A stretch of 64,000 nucleotides of DNA. It comes from Aporrectodea caliginosa (lineage: Eukaryota; Annelida; Clitellata; Crassiclitellata; Lumbricidae). The position numbers were made by a program, and so were the translations under genes. The DNA is taken from assembly GCA_020284085.1 (NCBI GenBank), contig JACEVL010000162.1:1164766-1228765 (forward strand), given 5' to 3'. The first letter of the stretch is position 1; each line of letters opens with the position of its first letter. Positions 1-10,229 of this stretch are shown one piece after another. Under the pieces are notes generated by a model. That model did not search any database. It saw only the letters and a program-made list of their open reading frames with translations, and had not been told where the DNA came from.

Positions 1-115
1 CCAATGAACCTGTTACAGCTACTTAAAATGCAAAAATTATATTATGTATTAAAAACATTTATGCATAAAAACGTATAGGGGGTTGTAACCACCCCCTTGG
101 TAGCCCGAGGGTTAA
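1..115. mobile_element. piggyBac-like TTAA MITE, one end (cut by window edge)
   Basis: The sequence ends in ggtagcccgagggttaa at 99-115. That matches the inverted terminus of the full copies at 19581-20547, 20659-21625 and 47442-48410. The GC-rich short palindrome (gtaaccacccccttgg) and the AT-rich interior are also shared. The rest of the element lies outside the window. Confidence 0.7.
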
Positions 116-458
116 CGTCTGTGCGGAAGGCAACGGTTAACCACCTCATTCATCTCATTTATGGGTGGCAAAAAGAGAATGCATACTTGCCTTCGGGCGG
201 AGAACTCATGATCGTCTTCATCAATTCTTCTGTGAGATCAATGGAGAAAACTGTCTCGAAATGTCGACACAATTTTTAACGCTGGACACGTGTCAATAAA
301 ATAATAAGAGCGGCCCGTCGGAATTGATTTCCCCCTTCACAACTGCTAGAACTCGGCTTTCGAAGCCATAAAACGTTAAAGTTTTGGCAACCAATCAGTT
401 TTTAAACCCAGGATCGCCACTTAGCCGTAGTTTTATACTGTACAAACAGTTTTACCAA

Positions 459-1345
459 TCGAAATAAACGACCTTTGATGCCATAAGATATCTATAAACT
501 ATTGGACATCGTTAATGGACCTGACAACCAGGTGTCGTTGCTAAACAGTTACAAAATCTATAAATATTTGACATAAGACACCTTCTTTAAAGCAAACCAG
601 CATCCTTTAAATAACCCTGCAGTTTTTAGTTCGATCATTAAGTGCTGTAATATGCCAAAAATAATCTTTGTCGGCGGCAACGGCCTGTGTTGTCATAAGC
701 TGCCGTTAAACTGTGGATCCGTCCAGTTGGCTTAGTTGGTGGCTTAACTCCGCCACTGTTTGCTTTCTGACAGTGCCAGTCCCAAGCCTGGATAAAGGAG
801 GAGGGCGACGCTAATGGTCTTTGTTACCACACAGCTAGTCGTTAAACAGAAAAACCACAACCAGTTGGCGGCTGAGCTGTAATATGCCATAAATAATCTT
901 TGTCGGCGGAAACGGCCTATGTTGTCATAAGCTGCCGTTAAACTGTGGATCCAATCCAGTTGGCGGCTTGCGTTCCTCAAGTAGTTTCTATTTAACTCCT
1001 TCACAACTCGTTGTATGATAGTGCCAGTCCCAAGCCTGGATGAAGGAGGAGCTAATCACTTTCGTCATGACAATGTGTCGTTAAACTGCAACTAACTAAC
1101 CAATGAGGCTGGGTCATAATGTATCTAATTTAATCTAATCTAAAAGCTGAAATATGCCAAAAAATTGTTTCTATCGACGTTAACCACCTTTCTGCTATAA
1201 GACGTCGTTAAACTCTGGTTCCATCCATTGCAGCACTTCATTATATCTAACTCTGTCACTGGTAGTGACAGTCCCAAGCCTTGGAAAGAAGGAGGAGGGC
1301 GACGTCAACAGTCCGTTTAGCCACAAGATGTCTTTAAACACTGCA
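459..1345. repeat. Cluster of SINE-like repeat copies (family A)
   Basis: This block holds several degenerate copies of one dispersed repeat. Module one begins gtgccagtcccaagcctgg and runs through ggagggcgacgctaat to gtcgttaaacag; copies start near 771, 1019 and 1264. Module two contains caacggcctttgatgccat followed by aagacgtcgttaaac; copies lie near 460, 680, 900 and 1170. The two modules alternate, so the full unit is probably composite. No ORF of note is present. The same modules recur at 2829, 4063, 11965, 12458, 13214, 14468, 15104, 15548 and 48466. Confidence 0.65.
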
Positions 1346-1784
1346 GAGTATGATTTCATTATATCTATGCTACGGCGAATGCAATAGAGAACATGTCTCG
1401 AAATTTCGGCACCCTTTTAATGTGCAATAAATTGCAATAAATAGGCTTGGCGCATTTGTTGGGATAGTAGGCTACTACAGGAATCCTTTTGGCGAAGCTA
1501 CCAGCTCGTAGAATCGTCATTCTAAATCGTCAGTTTTTGAAAAGCAAGGTTTTCAATACTTCGTGGTTTTTACGGATTTAATGGATTATTAATTATCAGA
1601 CAGAATTTATTATTATTATATTCGTTTATTGGTACATAAACAGATAGGCACACCGCTATCTGGTACATAGAGTATGTGAACAGAATTTAATTTATAAGAC
1701 CAAGTAATGTCTAAGGCTGAGTGGAGCTGCATAAACTTATAGCGCAGTTTCTCGTTGTTATTGTGTAGTATTCATTATTATCGT

Positions 1785-2100
1785 CAACGGTCTTTGATGC
1801 CATCAGACGACGTTAAACCTTGGAATAATAAATTGGGATACTCATTCGTTTGTTTGCGCATTTCTTCGGATATTAATTCCATTGTTGAAATTTCACAATC
1901 TATTCAGATGGAAGATAATTATCGGCAAGACATTTTGCCAATCGACGTCAACGGTCTTTTATTCCATAAGATGTCTTTAAACTTTTATACTGTATAATAA
2001 GAACGGTGTAACAAACCATCTTCGACATAATATAGCGTCGATAAACACAAATTACATTCAACTTTAGCTGATGAGTAATTCAGTTCAGTTTGACATCAAC
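1785..2100 (+). repeat. Further partial copies of family A module two
   Basis: Two partial copies of the module with cgtcaacggtctttgatgcc and cgacgttaaac are visible near 1785-1815 and 1935-1985, and a third start near 2093. Nothing else can be supported from 1346 to 2100. Confidence 0.5.
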
Positions 2101-2109
2101 GGCCCTAGT

Positions 2110-2185
2110 TGCTATTGCTCAACCTAGACATTTGCCTATGTTTTCCCTCTTCTTGGAACCGTCTTCCGCAGGAACTGTGGCTTGA
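2110..2185 (+). pseudogene. Possible LINE reverse-transcriptase tail fragment
   Basis: A short reading frame carries FPSSWNRLPQEL. This resembles the GPxxWNxLPxxLR motif that closes the ORF2 reverse-transcriptase protein of CR1/L2/Jockey-like LINEs. Similar tails occur at 5010 and 62040 in this window. It is too short to assign to a family. Confidence 0.3.
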
Positions 2186-2317
2186 GGTCCTCAGTCTTTC
2201 TCTTCCTCTATTTCTATTTGTTAGTGAAAGCAGTTACTTGATTTGGGAGACCCTGAATGGTCGAGTGGCGTTTTATAGATGTTCAATTGCAATTATAATT
2301 CCGTTTACCTTTTCGAC

Positions 2318-2391
2318 TGGTTTTCTGTTTAACGGTTAAACAGAAAACCAATTTCAGTCGATGGGTTAATCTTTAACACATCGACTGAAAT
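2318..2391. other. Two adjacent perfect hairpins
   Basis: Hairpin one at 2318-2350 has a perfect 16-bp stem (tggttttctgtttaac) around a single central base. Hairpin two at 2351-2391 follows with no gap: a perfect 13-bp stem (atttcagtcgatg) and a 15-nt loop. Their function is unknown. They may be the remains of a foldback element. Confidence 0.75.
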
Positions 2392-2828
2392 TATTCTGAG
2401 AAATTTCTACAATTGCTACGATATTGTGCAAACACCGAGTTATCGTCGGCTATCGTGTCCGAAACCTACAGTCCTACACTATACAAAGAATACTTAAAAT
2501 TGTTTAAGCTGTCCTATTATACTTAACTAACAATCTTTGAAAGCGTTTTAAAGGTGTCGTAAGAGATAGCCCTAACCAATCTGTAACCGTGTATAATTAT
2601 TTTATACTTTCGGGGCGCCGTAGATCAGGCGCGGTTGTTGTTATTGACGCAAGCGCCTCTATCGACGAGATCTGTCCATATTTCACAATCTCCGTCAATT
2701 ATTGAGAGCATTGACATATCTCTCCATGCTACGCCTCTGATCCGACCAACATTACGACGCTAGGTGTCGCTAAAAATGAGGCCGAAAAATGACTCAAATT
2801 ACAAACTAAACGACGCAGATGTTCTGGT

Positions 2829-2925
2829 GGTGCCAGTCCCAAGCGTGGAAAAAGGCGGAGGATGATGCTAATCACCTTTGTCAACTGACCTGGCAGTCGG
2901 ATGTCGTTGCAATGTGGGTTCAATG
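2829..2925 (+). repeat. SINE-like family A copy
   Basis: Matches the module gtgccagtcccaag...ggaggatgatgctaatcacctttgtca with a degenerate 3' end (tgtcgttgcaatg). Confidence 0.6.
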
Positions 2926-2989
2926 ATGTTTCCGAATTGACATTTAAGACACCTCTTTTAAAGTAGTTAAGCCTCCTATGCGTATTCCC

Positions 2990-3906
2990 CCGGTTTTTTC
3001 CATTTCAAACTATTTCCGTATGGAATAAAAATTTGACCTTTTAGGTAGCTGTAGGGGGTTCATTTACACACGTTTTGAGGTAAAATGTGAGATGATATCT
3101 CACACCGTTCAAAAGTTATACCCAATATACCCGAGGTACCAGGGGGGTGGATACCACCCCCTAGATTTTCGACTATATCTTATCCGTCATTTAATATTAA
3201 GAGACACAAATTATACCAATCTATAGAGGGAATGTGGGGCTACATTTCTATGGTCACTGAGTTGACCTGAGACAACCGGAAGTGCTCAAAATAAATAATA
3301 ATACGCGTAATATGCGTGAAAAATGGCTGAATGGAAGGACTCCCCTTAGTTTTTGTCTGTAGTGTATTCATTTGTCTTCCTGGAAGAGAAACAAAGATAC
3401 CATTCTTTAGAGGGAATGAAGGGCTTCATTTGCATATCTACATCTTTGTCTTTTGAATACCGGAAGTGATCAAAATAAATAATAATACGCGTAATCTGTG
3501 TGAAAATGGCTGAATACAGCATTACAACGTAAACCGATATATATGTATGGATATATATGTATGGATGTACATTTATACTATATTAACATGTGTAGGGATG
3601 ATTTTGTGTATCTTTTATACATAGATTAGTTTCAAAACACACATAATCTTATATTTGTTTATCCAAAAGTACAAAATGTACGCAATAATATACAATATTG
3701 CTAATTAATGGGTTCCTTTGTTAAAAGTGATGTAATTTCGAGGTGCATTCACATAATGTACAACTAAATATACCATTCTGTGCAGAAATGAATGCTGAAT
3801 CCAATGCTATATTACAAGTTATGATATGTAAAACCAAACACGAAATCCAGGGGGTGGTTACCTTGGTAGTCCGTGTTACAAAAAAGCTTGGTAGCCCTAG
3901 GGTTAA
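2990..3906. mobile_element. piggyBac-like TTAA MITE lacking its left terminus
   Basis: The interior matches the 19581-20547 and 20659-21625 copies, including cggttttttccatttcaaac and the tatatgtatggatatatatg block. It ends normally in ggtagccctagggttaa at 3890-3906. The left terminus (ttaaccctcgggctacc) is absent. In its place is a copy of the right flank: ttaaagtagttaagcctcct and the following 12 bases occur at both 2958-2989 and 3903-3934. Confidence 0.7.
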
Positions 3907-4062
3907 AGTAGTTAAGCCTCCTATGCGTATTCCCGGTGTAATATTTTTACGTTCAGCTCCTGATCTTCCGCAACACCACACGGTTTTTTGCTTTTGATGA
4001 CGCTTTGACTGGGTCATATCTAATCTCATCTAATCTAAAGGCTGTATTTACCAAACTAATTT

Positions 4063-4125
4063 CTGTCGACGTCAACGGCCTTTCTTGCCATAGGACGTCG
4101 TTAAACTCTGCACTCATCCATTGCA
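4063..4125 (+). repeat. Family A module two copy
   Basis: gtcgacgtcaacggcctttc followed by cataggacgtcgttaaac. It directly precedes the MULE transposon. Confidence 0.55.
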
Positions 4126-4177
4126 GCACTTCATTATATCTGACTCGTTAACTGCCCATACAATGGTAAGGTATCCA

Positions 4178-4345
4178 ATCAGAAGGGCGAGTTCGGAAGG
4201 GCGACTATCAGAAAGGCGACTTCGGAAGGGCGAACTCCTAAAGGGCGCCTGTTCACAAAGGCGCCGTTCAGAATAGCGCGCTACCAGAAGAGCGCGCGTT
4301 CACAAGGGCGACGATCAAAAGGGCGACTATCAAAAGGTCGCAAAA
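4178..4345 (+). repeat. Left TIR of MULE, internally tandem
   Basis: Repeats of gaagggcgaNNatcagaa type with internal variants (gcgcgctaccagaaga, gggcgacgatcaaaa). Inverted counterpart at 6526-6690. Confidence 0.85.
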
Positions 4346-4582
4346 ATATCCGCCCATTGCTAGGTACGTAAAGGTCTTATGTCAATACGCGAAAGTCTGT
4401 GATTTCCCTATTCGCCCCAAACCTTTTGATCGTCGCCCTTTTGATCGTCGCCCTTGTGAACGCGCGCTTTTCTGGTAGCGAACTCGATCAAAAGGTAGCA
4501 AAAATATCCGCCCATTGCAAGGTACGTAAAGCTCTTATGTCAATACGCGAAAGTCTGTGATTACCCTATTCGCCCCAAACCT
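4337..4582 (+). repeat. Tandem duplication upstream of the transposase start
   Basis: A segment of about 85-90 bp beginning caaaaatatccgcccattgc is present at 4337-4428 and again at 4497-4582, nearly identical. Between them is an inverted scrap of TIR units (gatcgtcgcccttttgatcg). The second copy ends about 65 bp before the transposase ATG, so the duplicated segment probably contains the element's promoter and transposase-binding sites. Confidence 0.75.
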
Positions 4583-4648
4583 GAAGGGTATATAAATCGA
4601 AGTCTGAACCAAGAAAAACTGTCAGTTCGTCGTAGGAGCAGTTTAAGA

Positions 4649-6391
4649 ATGGAGCTAGAATTTGTCATGAGCAACAAAGGTCGAGAAATGTTAGTGGTCG
4701 ATGGTTGTACATTCAGACTTGAAAAAACAATAACAGAAAAGAAAATCTGGAAGTGCACTGAATACCGTACAGCTAAGTGTAAGTTCCGCTGTCACTCCAA
4801 AGATGGAATTCTGACTAAGCAGCCGACTCAACACAATCACGTTCCGGATAAAGCTAAACTGGTTAGCAAGAAGGTGATGGCCGAGATCAAGCAGAACGCG
4901 GCGGTATGTAACGACACTTAGTGTTATCTTTATTAATACTAATCTCGAGATTTATAGAGCGCCCACAAAAGCGAAGTCGCGGAAACCAGATTAAATATTA
5001 TTACAGGGCTTTCTCGGCGGTGGGTCCCTCGACCTGGAATGGCCTTCCTCTGGAGCTTCGCCTTTTCCCTAGGACATTCTGTTTTACGTTCTTTTATCAC
5101 CTTAAAACGGTTCTTCTTAGTCGTGCTAGATTTGGGACGCATTTAACGCTCTAAATTATTTTATTTAAGATAATTTTAAATAGAAGCTGGATTGGCGACA
5201 ATAACTCTTGCTTATGTATTTTAGGTTAGTCAAGATTCAACTCACCTGCTCGTTGCGACTGCATCAGCATCTCACGATGTGACTCCAGCTGTGGCTGCTC
5301 AACTACCAACTGTATCTAGCATCAAACAAGTCATTCGCAGAGCACGTCACAAACACCAGGCACCGTTGCCTAGTCCAACAACTCTTGACGACCTGTCTGT
5401 GCCAGATGAATATAGGAAGACGTTGAAAGGCGATGGATTCCTGCTGTACGATAGTGGTACTGGTGCAGCGCGTTTCATGATCTTTTCCACAATGGATAAT
5501 CTTGAAGTGTTGGCACGTTGTCCGAACTGGTACGCAGATGGAACCTTCAAGTCGTCTCCTCCTCTCTTCCAACAGATTTACAGCATCCATGTTCTTAAGT
5601 ACGAAACCGTTATTCCAATGGTGTATGTTCTGATGAGTGATCGCAGTACCAACACCTACGTTCGTATACTGACCGAATTGAAGAACTTGCACCCTGGTTT
5701 GAATCCGTCGACGATCATGACTGATTTTGAAAATGCTGCACTATTAGCATTTCGTAGTATATTTCCAAATGTGCAGCAGCAAGGATGCCTCTTTCACCTT
5801 AGTCAGTGTATCTGGCGCAAGGTACAGCAGTTCAATGGACTCGCCCAGCGTTACATGGACGAACCTGATTTTGCGCTTCATATCCGTCAACTAATGGCGC
5901 TTGCTTTCATTCCACCAGACGACGTTATTGCCGCGTTCGAGGAGTTGGTCGACTCTGAATTCTTCCAACAGAATGCCCAAGACTTGCAAGAGTTAATGAA
6001 TTACTTCGAGGACACATGGATTGGGAGACCAGCACGACGTGGTGGGCGGAGCAATCCGTTGTTCGCCATAGAAATTTGGAATGTCCACAATTCGGCACTC
6101 CAAGATCTTCCCAAGACCAACAACTCGGTCGAAGGTTGGCACAGGGCATTCAGTCAACTACTTGGAGCTTCTCATCCAACTATATGGAGATTCATAGACA
6201 GTTTGAAAAAGGAGCAGAGCATGAACGAATTGAAGTTGGAGCAATTCCTATCCGGTCAACATCCTCCACGCGCTAGAAAAATCTACAGGGAGGTAGCCAG
6301 GCGCATCAAGACAATAGTGGAAGATTATGGCAACCGAACGACATTGGATTTTCTGAGAGGGATCGGTCATAATATTAATCTCAACATTTGA
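4649..6391 (+). CDS. MULE transposase, exons 4649-4903 and 5225-6391
   Basis: Exon 1 starts at ATG 4649 and encodes a FLYWCH-type zinc finger of about 85 residues: SNKGREMLVVDG, then WKC, CKFRCHS and a terminal HNH. Exon 2 encodes a MULE transposase domain of about 388 residues. Motifs seen are YADGTF (first Asp), IMTDFE (second Asp), GCLFHLSQ (the C/H motif typical of MULEs) and NNSVEGWH (likely catalytic Glu). The intron 4904-5224 starts gtatgt and ends ttttag; both junctions are phase 0. The joined frame has no stop before TGA at 6389-6391, giving about 473 residues. It would cut and paste this element in the nucleus. The exon 2 frame has no ATG at its beginning, which supports splicing to exon 1. 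Confidence 0.85.
4951..5155 (+). pseudogene. LINE reverse-transcriptase C-terminal fragment inside the transposase intron
   Basis: The frame reads ...YYYRAFSAVGPSTWNGLP, then LELRLFPR and LKTVLLSRARF, ending at TAA. This is the conserved ORF2 C-terminal tail of CR1/L2/Jockey-like LINEs. It lies wholly inside the 321-bp intron, in the same strand as the transposase. It is not fused to exon 1 because the donor at 4904 precedes it. Confidence 0.6.
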
Positions 6392-6525
6392 ACTGATTAC
6401 TATTATTAGTAAGCCTACCCGTATTGAAAAACATTTAGGACAACAGGGCCTACATTTGAACTGATGATTATCAATTTCTTAGTTTAATATTTTTGTCGTA
6501 CAGATTAAAGATTTCAACCTATATT

Positions 6526-6690
6526 TTCGCCTTTATGATCGTCGCCTTTTTGATCGTCGCCCTTCTGAACGCGCGCTCTTCTGATAGCGCGCTCTTCTGA
6601 GCGGCGCTTTTGTGAACAGGCGCCCTTTAGGAGTTCGCCCTTCCGAAGTCGCCTTTCTGATAGTCGCCCTTCCGAACTCGCCCTTCTGAT
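6526..6690 (-). repeat. Right TIR of MULE, internally tandem
   Basis: Inverted counterpart of 4178-4345: gatcgtcgccttt units, then gcgcgctcttctgatagcgc, then cgcccttccgaagtcgcc units. Confidence 0.85.
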
Positions 6691-7472
6691 AGTAAACCGC
6701 CATAAAGAGCTAAAGGTTGACACGGTGGTCAGAGTCCACGAACTATAAATTGCATCGAAGAATACGAGAATATTTTTGTTTTTGAGCTAATTTGTGACTG
6801 TCTGTCCTCGTGCGAAGGAAACGAGTGGCTATTATAATAGGTAAGGTGATCTAAATGTTATTTCTTTTCCAATGTTAGCGGATTTTAAACTGGATTCTTT
6901 CTTTATTCGTTTTTCGCTATTTGACGTACTTATCAGGCTCATATATAGGCCTATGGGTCTTTGTAATGGCTCCGTCAGAGAGATTTGAATCATTTGTAAT
7001 TGTGCAGATCTCTCTTACTGCTACAAACGAAAATTAAGCTGACATTTTGAAGAGTCTGCTGGAAATCAAAGCATTTGATAGTGAAACCTCGTGTTTGTTC
7101 TTATTAATATCAATTTACAACTAAGGTCTTCTTGATAACCTTCACAGAGCGTGTCCGAGCAACCGCAACATCCATTCCTGCCTCATCTCCGACACAGGGA
7201 GGTGCATTCTGGCGGTATATTTCGGCGTTGGTGCAATACAAAATTCCTGCTGCATACTCTAAATTCGTAGCTCACGGCATTGCGTGAAAAATGGACGAGG
7301 TATTTGCATTTAGACGAGTTACACATTTTGGATTGAATGTTGTTTTTCATGTTGAATCACCTTCATGACTTCTGTCTACTTACTTTAAAATGTTTCGATG
7401 ATGTTGACATGTTGCGATGCAACAAAACTGTGCCATTCATAAGTAGATTTAGTACCGTGTTTGTCTGTTTAG

Positions 7473-7760
7473 AATTCCATAGACAAACCAAGAAAAGATA
7501 TGCAATCATTAGAGATAACAGAAATTACCTCTTAGAAAATATTCAACCCAATGAGGAGTTTATCACTTCGCTGTTATCTTTAAACTGCATAACAGAAGAA
7601 CAAAGTCACTTGATTCAACGACAACGTTTAGAACAAGCTAAGAACGACGAGCTTTTGTACGCCTTGGAACCTTTCGACGAAGCAAAGTGGTCAAATTTCA
7701 TCAAATGTCTTCGACAAACCCACCAAAAGACTGTGGCTAGAATCGTAGAAAACGGAGGAG
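7473..7760 (+). CDS. Exon: CARD-like death-fold domain
   Basis: About 95 residues with the six-helix amphipathic pattern of CARD domains. Examples are RDNRNYLLENIQPNEEFITS, LLSLNCITEEQSHLI, DELLYALEPFDE and FIKCLRQTHQKTVARIV. The acceptor gtctgtttag precedes 7473 and the donor gtgtaaag follows 7760. A reading that continues upstream to 7337 is open, so a single-exon start cannot be excluded. Confidence 0.6.
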
Positions 7761-10139
7761 GTGTAAAGTACAATCTTTATCTACGGGCTTATGATTAATA
7801 AGATGTGCTTTACAATAATAAAAAGAGCAAATATGCATTTCAATCGAATTAAATCAAGGTCGTTCCAGCCTTGAATAACTTCTATTGTTAATTAAGCCCT
7901 ATCATGCCATTTACTAGCCATGTATAATTTTATTATCACAATTCCAGTACAAGTTGTGAAAACTTGTGGAAATCTTCATATTAGGCCTAAAGCTCATAAT
8001 ATTTTGTAATTTCTTGCCAAACTTAAATTTCGAAAGAACGTCATAAAACCATTCTGACACTCGGTTGTAGCTACTGTGAAGAAAGTTATTTCCATGAAAA
8101 GCCCTAGTGGATGCTGAAGCAACAGTAATAAGTTTCGACCAAGAAATTATGTCTACAATTTTAACTAATTATTATTTCAGTACTAACTAAATAGGCTACA
8201 CTGAAAACTGCTCGTACTGCTCCAAAGAGCATCGTTGTATAGTATCGAGTTCCTTTACTCATGACCTATGCTTTCCACTCACACCTTTTTCTGCCAGGTG
8301 ACAATTATCACCGTCTTCAAATTTCAAGCTGTATCCCACACATTCGGAGAAACCATTACGGCTCTGTGCATTTTTGCACATATTATTTAAATCCCTGCCG
8401 CTGGCTATGCTGCTATAATTATAATAAAACGTATTTCGCTGACTGTTTAAATTGACTTATCCGGGTATTTGGTTTGCAATAAATACCTGAGCGATGGTGT
8501 CATTTTAGATGAGACGCATGCTAAGGTTCTTTATGAAAATCTCCAGTTGCATGTTTCTTTTAAATTAGACGAAGCTTCGAATTGATAGCCTATCTACAAC
8601 CTAAAGAATATTTTTTTTATTCAAGGTCTTTTATCCTAAATTACGTCAGAGTAAGTAGTTTGACATTTGAAATACGTTTTGCTTTCAGGTGTAATAAAAA
8701 TGCAAGTGCAAACGCGTGGTGCAATGTGCACCACGTCAAGGGAATTACAGCTACTTCATCAACAAATCGAAGATCTTCGAAACAGAAGCAAACCGAGGTC
8801 ACATCAAACTGATAAACTCATCAGTCAACTGAGGGAGGAAGGCATAGAAATCTTGAACTCTCAACTGGACAGACAAACTGTGGTCGTTTGGATCTGGTGT
8901 AGTTCACAAGCAGCACTTGAACATATTCAGAGTCTGTACGAATCGAATCAGCTGAGAGATATCTTATTTGATCTTACAAATTTTCAACCACATAATATTT
9001 CAATGGTGATCAACATCGATGGGAATCAATTCAAGAAAACCGTTGGCAAGTTCTTATGAAAGAAAATTTAAGACAGCTCACTAACATACTTGGCTAAGAC
9101 AAATTAAATTACTAAGGCAGTGCTGGTCAACAAATTTACCAGAATATTGAAATGGACAGGATAACTTGTGTATTTGATGAAGTCTAGGCTACTGATACTG
9201 CTAGGAGGAGAGGCCGATAGATAAATTTATACATCACTGGCGTGAAGGGCAGAATATCAAGTAGGAATGGGAATCGATTCCTGCTACTCCTTTAAAGTTG
9301 ACTCAACCTTCCAGATGGCGTTGATAAAATGAGAAGTAGGAGAGTTGGTCGCCTTGCGTGGCTGCCATACAGCTAAATTTAAACTTGCTATCGTCTGCCA
9401 GCACTGTGTCATGTAATCTTACTGCGTATTTGTCAGTTTGAACCATTAAAGAAGGTCAGTAGGCCTATTAGTATTATTACTATGAATGATATTAAGACAG
9501 AACAAACCATTTGATGGGATTGGAAGGCAAATATACAAGTGGTACAATTGGAAAAGGCGAAGAGGCAACAAATGGCTGCAGTTATATTTTAAGTACATGT
9601 AATAAGACAAACAGTGAGATATTCGGATATAAATGACAAGGATAGGTAGTCAAACGGAAGGGAAGTAATTAAAGTTTAGCCAATGAGCAGTAAACATTCA
9701 GGTAATTAAATGGAGAATGGTGTGCAAGTAAAAGGTCGGTTAAAAGATATGGAAACGGTAAAACCAGCAGCAAAACAAGAGACAGACAATAAAAGAGACG
9801 ATGAACAGCAAGTTAAAATAATAGATAATGGAAAACATAAAGAAACATACAGCAGCACTCAATTCCACTCCCTATGGTATAATAGAAACATATGGTAATG
9901 AATTAATATTTGATCATTAATATAATTATTAAAAGGTATTTTAATATATTAAAAAGTTTTTTTTTAAATTTTAGTTCTGTGTGAGAAGCATTGCATGACC
10001 AAACATTTGCCAGTTTGCTTTAATTCCAATAATATAATTAAACTTAAAATAGTAATTATAATCATATTATTACTATTGTTATTATAATATTAGTAATAAT
10101 AATAATAATAATAACAATAATAATAATACCATTTTGGTT

Positions 10140-10229
<90 letters not shown>

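Larger units (their letters stand above)
4178..6690 (+). mobile_element. Mutator-like (MULE) DNA transposon with FLYWCH transposase
   Basis: About 2.5 kb bounded by inverted repeats of roughly 165 bp. The left end starts atcagaagggcgagttcgg at 4178 and the right end is its reverse complement, ending at 6690. Each TIR is an irregular tandem array of a gaagggcga-type unit alternating with variants such as cgcgcgttcacaa and cgatcaaaa. An intact two-exon transposase lies inside. No clean 8-9 bp target duplication is visible: the flanks are gtatcca and agtaaac. The intact ORF and similar TIRs suggest recent activity. It may belong to a FLYWCH-bearing animal MULE lineage such as Phantom, but that placement is inference. 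Confidence 0.85.

Noticed and set aside
5303..5692. 129-aa ORF antisense to the MULE transposase
   Set aside because: Shadow of the real coding frame.
7284..7300. First coding exon ATG GAC GAG followed by gtattt
   Set aside because: Its phase 0 end does not match the phase 1 acceptor of the CARD exon, so it was not joined to the gene.
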